Shown piece after piece: positions 17,596 through 25,797 of a stretch of DNA of 64,000 bases (position 1 is its first letter; each line of letters begins with the position of its first letter). Location of the stretch: NCBI RefSeq assembly GCF_035621475.1, contig NZ_CP141799.1:2964501-3028500 (forward strand). Reading direction: 5' to 3'. Both the position numbers and the translations under genes were made by a program. The stretch is from Pseudomonas paeninsulae. Lineage in GTDB: Bacteria > Pseudomonadota > Gammaproteobacteria > Pseudomonadales > Pseudomonadaceae. The notes under the pieces are model-generated. The model was not told where the DNA came from and did not search any database. It saw only the letters and a program-made list of their open reading frames with translations.

Positions 17596-17849
17596 TCTTC
17601 GTCGCTGAGTTGATGCGCCTGTGCCTTACCTGCACGCAGGCTGTTGACCGACGTGATCAGGCGCTGCGCATTGGCCGGCGAGCGGAGCAGATAGGCGGTC
17701 TCCTCTAGGGCGTTGTAGTCGGCCAAAGACATCATCACCACCGGTTCACCTTTCTGCCGCGTGACCAGCAGAGGCATCCTGTCGCTATTCACTCGATCCA
17801 TGGTTTCTGCCAAGTGCTGCCGTGCGGTGGTGTAGTTGATGGCTTGCAT
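17592..17849 (-). CDS. yefM: YefM-family antitoxin
   Basis: This 85-residue antitoxin binds YoeB through its C-terminal half and represses the operon with its N-terminal half. It reads MQAINYTTARQHLAETMDRV near the start, then LLVTRQKGEPVVMMSLADYN and LEETAYLLRSPANAQRL, all typical of Phd/YefM proteins, with an acidic C-terminal end (HQLSDEE). AGGAG lies just upstream of the ATG. It is coupled to yoeB by a 4-bp overlap. The pair lies on the same strand as, and inside, the O-antigen gene series between wbjF and wbpL. Confidence 0.95.
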   Translation of the reverse strand: MQAINYTTARQHLAETMDRVNSDRMPLLVTRQKGEPVVMMSLADYNALEETAYLLRSPANAQRLITSVNSLRAGKAQAHQLSDEE

Positions 17850-17876
17850 GCTGAGCTCCTCATAAGTCGTCTAAAG

Positions 17877-17895
17877 CGTACACAAACGCGTACAT
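17877..17895 (-). promoter_or_regulatory. Candidate YefM operator
   Basis: Upstream of yefM the minus strand carries two TGTAC half-sites 12 bp apart (within ATGTACGCGTTTGTGTACG). E. coli YefM is known to bind repeated TGTACA-type half-sites overlapping its promoter. The spacing from the yefM start is about 28 bp. Binding is inferred from motif similarity. Confidence 0.5.
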
Positions 17896-17941
17896 AACCT
17901 CAATGACAGCATTACTTGGGCGGCTTATAGCCTACGGCGCA

Positions 17942-18910
17942 TCATTGCATGCGATGCCGCAAAAAATGCTCCGCCGTCTTGCGCAGCGCCTCATCGACGC
18001 TGACCGGCGGGGACCAGTTCAATAGTTCACGTGTCTTACTGATGTCGACCTGTAGTGAACCGCACAAGCGCTGGGCAAGAGCCTGCTTGCCCAGCATCGC
18101 CGCCCCGGCTTCCAACAACCGACTTGGCACCGGTAACAACCGGGCTGGCTTGCCCAAGGCAACGCCCATTCTGCGCAATAGCTCGGTAGTCGAAAGATCC
18201 TCGCCATCGCTAACCAGAAAAGTCTGGTTAGCGGCAGTGGGGTGGTCGATACAGGTCACAATCAGGTCGACCAGATTGTCCAAGGCAACCAGGCTGCGCT
18301 GGTTATAAATAGCCCCGAAAGGTAGAGGAACGCCCTTGTGCAGCCAGCGCATCATATTGAGGAAGTTGGCCTTCACACCCGGCCCATAGACCAACGTCGG
18401 CCGGATAATCACAACCTCCATCCCGGTTTCGGCTGCAAGCGCACGCAACCCCTGTTCAGCCTCCATCTTGGAAATGCCGTACGGATCCGCAGGCGCTGCC
18501 TGACCATCAGCAACGTAAGGCACACCGACAGGAGTGCCCTCACCATTGACCTTGATCGAACTGATAAATATGAAGCGGCCTACACCCGCCTCCGCAGCCT
18601 GGCGGGCAAGGTTCAAGGTGCCATCGACGTTGACCTTGCGGAACTCGGCGAGCGGGTCGGAAGACTCATCGTGCATGACGTGAACGCGAGCGGCCGCATG
18701 AATCACCACTTCCACGCCGGCCAAAGCAACTTTCCAGTCAGTGGCGCCATTGAGAGCAGTAATAGGTACGTTGATCGCGCCAACAGGCAGTTCCGATATA
18801 GGAGTTCTCGAGCACGCCACCACACTAAAACCGTCAGTAGACATGCGTAAAAGCAAGGGATGTCCGACGAATCCTGTACTGCCAGTCAAAAGCACTGTTT
18901 TTAGCGTCAA
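17942..18910 (-). CDS. wbjF: WbjF-like nucleotide-sugar 4-ketoreductase/epimerase
   Basis: This 322-residue extended SDR protein has a Rossmann motif LLTGSTGFVGHPLL (about 7-20), an SSIKV catalytic serine segment near 117 and the YGISKMEAE active site (YxxxK, about 144). It resembles WbpV/WbpK/WbjF, which reduce the WbpM product UDP-4-keto-6-deoxy-GlcNAc to UDP-D-QuiNAc or UDP-D-FucNAc. In P. aeruginosa O11 wbjF lies just before wbpL, as here once the yefM-yoeB insertion is set aside. It overlaps the wbjE stop by 4 bp. Whether the product is the gluco or galacto isomer cannot be read from sequence alone. Confidence 0.85.
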   Translation of the reverse strand: MTLKTVLLTGSTGFVGHPLLLRMSTDGFSVVACSRTPISELPVGAINVPITALNGATDWKVALAGVEVVIHAAARVHVMHDESSDPLAEFRKVNVDGTLNLARQAAEAGVGRFIFISSIKVNGEGTPVGVPYVADGQAAPADPYGISKMEAEQGLRALAAETGMEVVIIRPTLVYGPGVKANFLNMMRWLHKGVPLPFGAIYNQRSLVALDNLVDLIVTCIDHPTAANQTFLVSDGEDLSTTELLRRMGVALGKPARLLPVPSRLLEAGAAMLGKQALAQRLCGSLQVDISKTRELLNWSPPVSVDEALRKTAEHFLRHRMQ

Positions 18911-20157
18911 TTTCTGCCCCTGAGAGTAGCCTGGTGAAACAAGCCCTCCAAACTCGAAAAGAGCTTTGCTTTAGAAAAATGCTCTTCGTAATAACGTTTA
19001 CCTGAGGCGCCCCTGGCCTCCCGCTGTGACGGGCTCATTTGCGCCATCTGGCTGACAATTCTGGCAAACCCCTGACGATCTCCCGAGCGACAGGTCAGGC
19101 CGGCATCGGCCTCTTCGATGACGCGGGCAGCTTCACCATCGATCATGCCCAGGATCGGCTTACCGGATGCCAAGTAGGCCTGTACCTTGCCGGGGATGGT
19201 TTTTTCGAATACTTCGTTGGTCTTTAACGAGACTAGCAGCGCATCGGCTGTTGCGAACAGAGGAGGCATGGCCTCAAGTGGGTGGCGTCCCAGCAAAAAC
19301 ACATTGTCCAACCCTCGCTCGCTGACCTGTTGCTCAAGCCACTCGCTCATCCTACCGTCGCCAACAATAACCCAGCGTATGGCCAACTCGCCGCGCAAGC
19401 CCTCGGCCACATCGAGAATGGCGGGAAAGTCCTGCGCTTCCCCCAGGTTTCCGGCGAACAAAACCGTGAAAGATCGAAGGTCACGCTCAATCAGCGGCGA
19501 CCCCTCCGCCGGCAGGCTAGAAAAGCCATCTTCGGCCCAGCTTGGGAAATACACCAACCGCTCGGGGGGCATTGCGCGCGTGCAGTACTGTGTCACGCTG
19601 GCAGTGAATGCTTTCGACTGAAGGAGCAGGTAGTCGGCCCTGTTGTATATCCAAGACACACCTTTGCCAACCAGCGCTAGCAGGCGTGCATTGCCCAATA
19701 CACCAACCGCCTTTAATGTCTCTGGCCATAAATCAAGCACCCAGATAAATACGGGCACCCTCTTCAACTTGCCAATCACAAGTGCGGGGATAGCCGACAT
19801 AATCGGCGATACCGCATAGACGAAAATCGCGTCGAATTCTTTTCCGCGCAGTTTCCAACTGCCCAACACTGATCCACTAACGAAGAACGACACGTAGTTC
19901 AGGATGAGAGTGATGCTACGTTTGCCACGCGGAACGAACGGTACCCGCACGATCTTTGCACCCCGATACTCAGCGTACTGCTCGGGCGAGCGACGATAAT
20001 CCTCAAATACGCGTCCTTCCGGATAATTGGGCCAGCCAGTCAAAACAGTGACCTCGTGCCCACGTTGAATCAATCCCTCGGCGAGATCGTTGATGCGCAT
20101 GTTTTCTGGCCAGAAATACTGGCTGACAATCAGAACCTTCAATTTTTTCTCAGACAT
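18907..20157 (-). CDS. wbjE: WbjE/WbuB-like glycosyltransferase (probable L-FucNAc transferase)
   Basis: This 416-residue GT4-type (GT-B fold) glycosyltransferase begins LKVLIVSQYFWPENMRINDL, the WbuB-family start. It continues with VTVLTGWPNYPEGRVF, a WVLDLWPETLKAVGV segment and a C-terminal sugar-nucleotide domain (FAGNLGEAQDFPAIL, about 235-249; FEKTIPGKVQAYLASGKPIL, about 325-344). WbuB proteins transfer L-FucNAc, and the three UDP-L-FucNAc synthesis genes lie directly upstream, so that is the likely donor. The reaction would add L-FucNAc to the WbpL-initiated sugar on the cytoplasmic face. It is 9 bp from wbjD and overlaps wbjF. Confidence 0.88.
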   Translation of the reverse strand: MSEKKLKVLIVSQYFWPENMRINDLAEGLIQRGHEVTVLTGWPNYPEGRVFEDYRRSPEQYAEYRGAKIVRVPFVPRGKRSITLILNYVSFFVSGSVLGSWKLRGKEFDAIFVYAVSPIMSAIPALVIGKLKRVPVFIWVLDLWPETLKAVGVLGNARLLALVGKGVSWIYNRADYLLLQSKAFTASVTQYCTRAMPPERLVYFPSWAEDGFSSLPAEGSPLIERDLRSFTVLFAGNLGEAQDFPAILDVAEGLRGELAIRWVIVGDGRMSEWLEQQVSERGLDNVFLLGRHPLEAMPPLFATADALLVSLKTNEVFEKTIPGKVQAYLASGKPILGMIDGEAARVIEEADAGLTCRSGDRQGFARIVSQMAQMSPSQREARGASGKRYYEEHFSKAKLFSSLEGLFHQATLRGRN

Positions 20158-20165
20158 GCGAAGGC

Positions 20166-21299
20166 TCAGTCGTTCCGCTTCCAGACATTGCGCATCACAT
20201 AATCGCGATAGCTGTGAATGATCCGCACCACTTTTTCAGCAACGTTGGGCATGCTGTAGTCGGCCACCATGCGCAGGCTGCGTTCTTCTCCGCGTGCTTG
20301 GCACTCTAGTATCTGCAATCCCTGCATGACTCGCTCGGTTTCCAAGCCGACCATCATCACCGCAGCTTCTTCCATGCCTTCCGGGCGCTCGTGCGCTTCA
20401 CGGATATTCAATGCAGGGAAGTTGAGGATTGAGGACTCTTCATTGATCGTGCCGCTGTCCGACAACACCGCCTTAGAGGTAAGTTGCAGCTTGTTGTAAT
20501 CCTTGAAACCCAACGGCTTTAGCAGTCGCACGTTGGCATGGAATACCACGCCCATCGCATCCACACGTTTTTGCGTGCGCGGATGAGTGGAGACAATTAC
20601 CGGGTAACCGTAATGCGCGGCAACCGTGTTGAGCACATCCACCAGCTTTAGGAAGTTCGTGTCCGAGTCGATGTTCTCTTCTCGGTGACCACTGACCACA
20701 AAGAACTTGCCCGCTTCCAAGCCTAAGCGCTCCAACACATCAGAGGCATCAATACCTTCACGGTAATAATTGAGCACCTCAAACATAGGGCTACCGGTCT
20801 TGATAATCATGTCTGGCGGCAGGCCTTCGCGCAGCAGATAGTCACGCGCGATGGTGCTGTAGGTCAGGTTGATATCGGCGGTGTGATCGACGATGCGCCG
20901 GTTAATCTCTTCCGGTACACGCATGTCGAAACAGCGGTTGCCGGCTTCCATATGGAAGGTCGGAATCTTGCGGCGTTTGGCGGGAATCACAGCCATGCAA
21001 CTGTTGGTATCACCGAGCACTAACAAGGCTTCAGGCTGCACCTCAGCCAACACGCGATCCACCGCAATAATCACATTGCCGATGGTTTCCGCACCGCTGC
21101 TACCGGCAGCATTGAGAAAGTGATCCGGTTTGCGAATACCCAGGTCATCAAAAAAAATCTGATTTAACTCATAATCGTAATTCTGACCGGTATGCACCAA
21201 CACATGCTCACAGCACTCATCCAGCCTGGCCATTACCCGCGACAGGCGAATGATCTCCGGGCGAGTGCCCACCACTGTGACAATTTTGAGTTTTTTCAT
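20166..21299 (-). CDS. wbjD: WbjD/FnlC: UDP-N-acetyl-hexosamine 2-epimerase (UDP-L-FucNAc synthesis)
   Basis: This 377-residue member of the UDP-GlcNAc 2-epimerase superfamily performs the last step to UDP-L-FucNAc. The start is set at 21299 (MKKLKIVTVVGTRPEIIRLS) because it matches FnlC/WbjD and has AGGA upstream; an ATG at 21326 would overlap wbjC. Family motifs are the GTRPEIIRLS start, HTGQNYDYELNQIFFDDL, LVLGDTNSC near 93, HMEAGNRCFD near 115, VPEEINRRIVDHTADINLTY and SGHREENIDS near 205. It forms a set with wbjB and wbjC in the same order as in P. aeruginosa O11 and E. coli fnlABC. Confidence 0.94.
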   Translation of the reverse strand: MKKLKIVTVVGTRPEIIRLSRVMARLDECCEHVLVHTGQNYDYELNQIFFDDLGIRKPDHFLNAAGSSGAETIGNVIIAVDRVLAEVQPEALLVLGDTNSCMAVIPAKRRKIPTFHMEAGNRCFDMRVPEEINRRIVDHTADINLTYSTIARDYLLREGLPPDMIIKTGSPMFEVLNYYREGIDASDVLERLGLEAGKFFVVSGHREENIDSDTNFLKLVDVLNTVAAHYGYPVIVSTHPRTQKRVDAMGVVFHANVRLLKPLGFKDYNKLQLTSKAVLSDSGTINEESSILNFPALNIREAHERPEGMEEAAVMMVGLETERVMQGLQILECQARGEERSLRMVADYSMPNVAEKVVRIIHSYRDYVMRNVWKRND

Positions 21300-21322
21300 T
21301 GCAGTTTCCTGTTCGCAGCCGC

Positions 21323-22444
21323 TCATGCCTCAGTACCCACTACGCGGGTATAGGTATCAGGGTGTTCACGGTCAAAAATCTCATTGGCCCAGAGCATCAC
21401 GATCATTTCGTCATCGCCGACATTGGTAATGTCATGCGTCCAACCCGGTACGGTTTCGACGATTTCAGGCTTATCACCCTCAGTGAACAGCTCGTAGAAC
21501 TCGCCGGAAACAATCTGTCGGAAACGGAAACAAGCCTTGCCCTTTATGACCAGAAACTTCTCGGTCTTGGAGTGGTGATAATGCCCGCCACGGGTAATGC
21601 CCGGATGCGCAGTAAAGTAAGAAAACTGCCCAGAGTCTTTGCTTTTCAGCATTTCCACGAACACACCACGCTGGTCGCCGTATTTCGGCACTTCGTAAGT
21701 AAAACGCTCGGGCGGCAAGTAGCTGAGGTAAGTGGAGTACAAAGCCCTCACCAGCCCAGTACCAACTGGCTCGGAGATCATCGACTTGCGGCTGTCGCGG
21801 AAGGTATGGAGCTGTTCGGCCAGTTCGCCAATAGTGATGCTGTATTGCGGATCGACACTGACAAACGGCTCGCCAACCAACAGGCCATCCATGACCGCGA
21901 TGAAATGACTGACCACATCGTCGATGTAGACGAGATTGATGCGCGCATGGGGATCATTAATCTGGATAGGCAGATCACGGGTGATGTTATGGCAGAAGGT
22001 CGCCACCGCAGAGTTGTAATTCGGGCGCGCCCACTTACCAAATACATTGGGCAAACGAAACAGATGCACTGCGGCACCACTGGTACCTGCTAGCTCAAGT
22101 AATGCCTCTTCGGCACCGCGTTTGCTGCTGCCATACGGATTATCGAGTTCGGCCTGACTTGATGATGTGTACAGCACAGGAATCTGCCGACCACTGACCT
22201 TGATGGCCTCGCACAGCGCGCGTGTCAGATCAGTATTGCCGGTCTGAAACTCAAGCGGATTTTGCGGACGGTTGACTCCTGCAAGGTGAAAAATGAAATC
22301 CGTCTGCGCAACAAGACTAGGTAAGCTCGCCAACGAATCTTCACGCGTAAAACGCAACACCTCGACATCCGCACGTTCACTCAAATGCGCAACAAGGTTC
22401 TGGCCAACAAAGCCATTAGCGCCAGTGATCAGTACCTTCATCAC
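21323..22444 (-). CDS. wbjC: WbjC/FnlB: 4-ketoreductase with C-terminal cupin (UDP-L-FucNAc synthesis)
   Basis: This 373-residue bifunctional protein has an N-terminal SDR domain (KVLITGANGFVGQNLVAHL, about 3-21, and an NPYGSSKRGAEE catalytic segment near 107) and a C-terminal RmlC-like cupin of about 120 residues (PKYGDQRGVFVEML, HYHHSKTEKFLVIKGKACF, VPGWTHDITNVGDDE). WbjC/FnlB carries out C3 epimerisation and C4 reduction of the WbjB product. The ATG at 22444 lies directly after the wbjB stop. The order wbjB-wbjC-wbjD is complete, so the cell should be able to make UDP-L-FucNAc. Confidence 0.93.
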   Translation of the reverse strand: MMKVLITGANGFVGQNLVAHLSERADVEVLRFTREDSLASLPSLVAQTDFIFHLAGVNRPQNPLEFQTGNTDLTRALCEAIKVSGRQIPVLYTSSSQAELDNPYGSSKRGAEEALLELAGTSGAAVHLFRLPNVFGKWARPNYNSAVATFCHNITRDLPIQINDPHARINLVYIDDVVSHFIAVMDGLLVGEPFVSVDPQYSITIGELAEQLHTFRDSRKSMISEPVGTGLVRALYSTYLSYLPPERFTYEVPKYGDQRGVFVEMLKSKDSGQFSYFTAHPGITRGGHYHHSKTEKFLVIKGKACFRFRQIVSGEFYELFTEGDKPEIVETVPGWTHDITNVGDDEMIVMLWANEIFDREHPDTYTRVVGTEA

Positions 22445-23479
22445 TCACTCCTCCGTTATTGCGTGCTCGCCACGCTGGATGGCACGCATAAACTCAAGCT
22501 TGAGTAGCAGGCGTTGCATACCTTCCACATCCAAGCGTTCGGTGTTATGCGAGTTGTAATCTTCCATGTGCGAAATCTTCTCTTCACCCTGCTCTACAAA
22601 CTTGCTGTAGTTGAGGTCACGCAGATCCGGCGGCACGCGGAAGTACTCCCCCATATCCTCAGCGCAGGCCATTTCCTCGCGACTGAGTAAGGCCTCATAA
22701 AGCTTCTCGCCATGACGAGTGCCAATGACCTGAATCGGGTGCTCGGGCTTGCCGAGCATCGCGGTCAGCGCACGAGCCAGCGTCTCGACCGTAGCGGCGG
22801 GGGCCTTCTGTACGAATAAGTCACCGTTATTACCATGTTCAAAGGCGTAGAGCACCAGATCGACTGCATCACCCAGCGTCATCATAAAACGGGTCATGTT
22901 CGGGTCGGTAATACTCAGCGCCTTACCGGCACGAATTTGCTCGATAAACAACGGAATCACCGAACCACGCGAAGCCATGACATTGCCGTAACGAGTGCCG
23001 CAAATAACCGTCTTAGTTTCATCGACATTACGCGACTTGGCCACCATAACCTTTTCCATCATCGCCTTGGAAATACCCATGGCGTTGATCGGATACACCG
23101 CCTTGTCGGTACTCAGGCAAACCACCCGCTTGACGCCATTCTGGATCGCCGCCTCCAGCACGTTATCCGTACCGATCACATTAGTCTTGACGGCCTCCAT
23201 CGGGTGAAACTCGCAAGAAGGCACCTGTTTGAGCGCCGCCGCATGAAAGATGTAATCCACGCCGCGAGTAGCGTTCAGTACACTCTGATAATCCCGCACA
23301 TCGCCGATATAAAACTTCAGCTTGGAATTGGCATAGTGTTTACGCATGTCATCCTGCTTCTTCTCGTCACGGCTGAAAATACGAATTTCAGCAATATCGC
23401 TGGCGAGGAAGCGTTTGAGCACGGCGTTGCCGAAAGATCCGGTACCGCCAGAAATGAGGAGGATTTTGTTTTTAAACAT
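22445..23479 (-). CDS. wbjB: WbjB/FnlA: UDP-GlcNAc 4,6-dehydratase/5-epimerase
   Basis: This 344-residue soluble SDR enzyme makes the UDP-4-keto-6-deoxy hexosamine intermediates on the way to UDP-L-FucNAc. Start at ATG 23479 (MFKNKILLISGGTGSFGNAV) fits the FnlA start; the frame is open upstream but only into AT-rich wzy sequence. Seen are the GGTGSFG Rossmann motif (about 10-16), IFSRDEKKQDDMR, FHAAALKQVPSCEFHP and the active site STDKAVYPINAMGISKAMME, with Met instead of the SDR Tyr as in WbpM. Codon use is GC-rich again from here, in contrast with the AT-rich wzy next to it. Confidence 0.94.
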   Translation of the reverse strand: MFKNKILLISGGTGSFGNAVLKRFLASDIAEIRIFSRDEKKQDDMRKHYANSKLKFYIGDVRDYQSVLNATRGVDYIFHAAALKQVPSCEFHPMEAVKTNVIGTDNVLEAAIQNGVKRVVCLSTDKAVYPINAMGISKAMMEKVMVAKSRNVDETKTVICGTRYGNVMASRGSVIPLFIEQIRAGKALSITDPNMTRFMMTLGDAVDLVLYAFEHGNNGDLFVQKAPAATVETLARALTAMLGKPEHPIQVIGTRHGEKLYEALLSREEMACAEDMGEYFRVPPDLRDLNYSKFVEQGEEKISHMEDYNSHNTERLDVEGMQRLLLKLEFMRAIQRGEHAITEE

Positions 23480-23525
23480 ATTCAATTCCAAGTGTTTTAT
23501 CTGCAATATTCTTAAGAGAGCGCCT

Positions 23526-24485
23526 CTATCCTGACGCAGAGAGCGCAAACCCATCACCAAACCGTATTATATTACTCAAAAAAATTACACCCTTTACCGC
23601 AAAATATACAGATGAAGAGATAACGGCAAGATTAAGTCCGCGCCGAAAATTAAGGCCATAGTACATAAAAACAAAATAAGAGATTATGGTAACCCTATCT
23701 GAACCGACAAAAAAAGCCAATAAAATAATTGGCAAACCCGCCACAAGCGCCTCTGCCCATTTGCCTTTAGCATATATGACCGCAAGCAACGTAAAAAAAA
23801 CAGGTTTGAAAAGCCCTTGATAACCTCCAGCCAACGCATAATAAAAATAAAACTTGCTCGAAATATGCTCTCTTAAAATAATGAAAATCGCGACCAAAAC
23901 AAGTAGCGCAATCATTAAAACAAAAAAATCAAACCCAGCCGCCCCTCTTGATAACGACTTTAAAAACATCAAAAAACGAGAAGACTGCGCCGAAACCAGA
24001 AGTGAGACAACTTGCACATGCACAAATATAGATCCTATCCAGAAAAAATAGCGAAAAAATCCAAAACAATAAACCCCACACAGAAAAAACAAGATCGAAA
24101 ATTTAAGGCGCTCTGCGGAGAACAATAAAACAAAAAAATAAAAATTAAAGCATAACAAAACAACGATCCACCGGCTAACACGACTCCTTACAAGCCACAA
24201 AAAACCAAGATAAGCAAAGAGAAAATTAACAGTCGAAAAAATAAAATCCTTATCAAAAATAGAAGAAAAAATAAAAACAAAAACAAAATACCCAGGTTCC
24301 ATAGTCCCCAGAGAATTCATATAAAAATCAAATGCATCAAATAAAGAAAGAGCACTCACACCCTCATAGAATGAGCGATAGCCGAATTGATCACCCCCAG
24401 TAAAATATGGAAAAACATAAAGACTTACTAAAAAAAATATAGAAGCAAAAAAAAGCGCCTGGCACGTTGAATTCTTTATGCGCAT
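23526..24485 (-). CDS. wzy: Candidate O-antigen polymerase Wzy (EpsG-like)
   Basis: This 319-residue, very hydrophobic protein has roughly ten membrane segments and many Phe and Tyr residues. The features GGDQFGYRSFYEGVSALS after the first segment, EPGYFVFVFIFS, SAERLKFSILFFLCG and WIGSIFVHVQVVSLL match the EpsG-like polymerase layout (conserved D/Y motif, E-GY, R after the fourth segment, H in the middle). There is no other polymerase candidate in the cluster, and a wzx flippase lies two genes upstream, so Wzy is the best reading. The gene is markedly AT-rich, as is normal for wzy genes. Sequence identity to known polymerases is expected to be low. Confidence 0.75.
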   Translation of the reverse strand: MRIKNSTCQALFFASIFFLVSLYVFPYFTGGDQFGYRSFYEGVSALSLFDAFDFYMNSLGTMEPGYFVFVFIFSSIFDKDFIFSTVNFLFAYLGFLWLVRSRVSRWIVVLLCFNFYFFVLLFSAERLKFSILFFLCGVYCFGFFRYFFWIGSIFVHVQVVSLLVSAQSSRFLMFLKSLSRGAAGFDFFVLMIALLVLVAIFIILREHISSKFYFYYALAGGYQGLFKPVFFTLLAVIYAKGKWAEALVAGLPIILLAFFVGSDRVTIISYFVFMYYGLNFRRGLNLAVISSSVYFAVKGVIFLSNIIRFGDGFALSASG

Positions 24486-24486
24486 A

Positions 24487-25752
24487 TCAACCTAAAGTCC
24501 CCTGATCTCTGCGATTAGCAAATCTTACATCCACGCCTAACGTATGCTTAACCCCACAACACAGGAAAGAGATTAGTGCCCGAATATTTGAGTAGCCATT
24601 AACTTCGCTCGGCCCGACACAAAAATCACGCGAGCCCTGTAGTTGAAATCCATCAACAGTATGAATAACTGAAAAACTGCTCGCTTTCCCCTTGCATTTT
24701 ATCGCCACATCAAGCCATGCATCTGAATCGTGGAGCAACGTCTTAATCGTATCAAGCATCAGGGAAACCTTCTTTCCCTCTATCATTTCATTATATGAAA
24801 AACCTTCAACATCACTAAGAAAGCCATACGTGATAGGTTCGCGAGTAGACTCAATACCTATTAGTGACGGAATGCCAAGTGCCGACGCCTCAACGATTGC
24901 AGTCCCACTCCCCACAAAAAGAAAAGCCCCAGCGAGCACATCAGGTAATTCCGAGTAAGGAATTTGTCCTTTAAAAAAGACCGCGTGTTCGATGCCAAGC
25001 GATGCCACCAACTCCTTTAAATTTTTCTCAAATGGACCAGCCCCATATATCTCGTAAACAATCGATGGATTCCCCATCAAGAAAAACGGCATGCAATTAA
25101 TAATATGCATATTATAACTTTTAAAGTTATAAAGATTACCAATCGATACAATCCGACCAGATGAACTATCTCCATAAATCTCACGAGTCATTACAGGCAA
25201 ATCTATACCAACTGGCACCAATACCGAAGAAGAATAATCGTTATCAAAAAAAACAGAATAAGAAGTCACACAATTTTCATTAAATAAAATTACTGCGTCG
25301 GCACCCAACTTCGAAAATATAGCTTTGGCGATGTTGGCGAAGTAATAATTAGCGTCAGAAAACATGAATTCATTTTGGTGGTATATTCCAACTGACATCT
25401 TAAGGGAAGTTGACTGCTTCTTGATGAAACGCGCAGCAAAAAGCAAACCAAAAACCCCCATCACATGAACGCAATTATCATAACGATGAAATAGAACCTT
25501 AAGAGACTTAAAGTCTAGCGGAAAAAAAACCCCGAGCTGACTACTAAACGTCCAAGAAAATAATGGCCGCTGATAGTCGCCAAGAAAGTAGACATCTGCA
25601 TACTTCTCAATTTCAAGCAGCAACTTTTTATCCACGTCGTTAATTAAAACAAGAACACCAATCCTCTTATCTCTGCGCAAAAACTCCCGACACAGCCTTA
25701 AGATAAACGTAGTGCCCCCATTAAAAGAAAGCGTATTAGCCAAGATCAACAT
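24487..25752 (-). CDS. GT4-like glycosyltransferase
   Basis: This 421-residue GT-B glycosyltransferase starts at an ATG at 25752 (MLILANTLSFNGGTTFILRL), behind AGGGGG; TTG and GTG codons just upstream in frame are less likely. The N-terminal GGTTF loop is the acceptor/UDP region typical of GT4. The C-terminal half carries IVSIGNLYNFKSYNMHI, FKGQIPYSELPDVLAGAFLF and the donor-binding acidic motif GSGTAIVEASALGIPSLIGI. It is AT-rich like its neighbours wzy and wzx. With WbpL and WbjE it makes three sugar-transferring proteins, so the O unit is probably a trisaccharide and this enzyme adds the third, perhaps Fuc4N-derived, sugar. Confidence 0.8.
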   Translation of the reverse strand: MLILANTLSFNGGTTFILRLCREFLRRDKRIGVLVLINDVDKKLLLEIEKYADVYFLGDYQRPLFSWTFSSQLGVFFPLDFKSLKVLFHRYDNCVHVMGVFGLLFAARFIKKQSTSLKMSVGIYHQNEFMFSDANYYFANIAKAIFSKLGADAVILFNENCVTSYSVFFDNDYSSSVLVPVGIDLPVMTREIYGDSSSGRIVSIGNLYNFKSYNMHIINCMPFFLMGNPSIVYEIYGAGPFEKNLKELVASLGIEHAVFFKGQIPYSELPDVLAGAFLFVGSGTAIVEASALGIPSLIGIESTREPITYGFLSDVEGFSYNEMIEGKKVSLMLDTIKTLLHDSDAWLDVAIKCKGKASSFSVIHTVDGFQLQGSRDFCVGPSEVNGYSNIRALISFLCCGVKHTLGVDVRFANRRDQGTLG

Positions 25753-25797
25753 CACCAACCCCCTTTAAATATAAATTCATTTACGCGTCACGAAATT

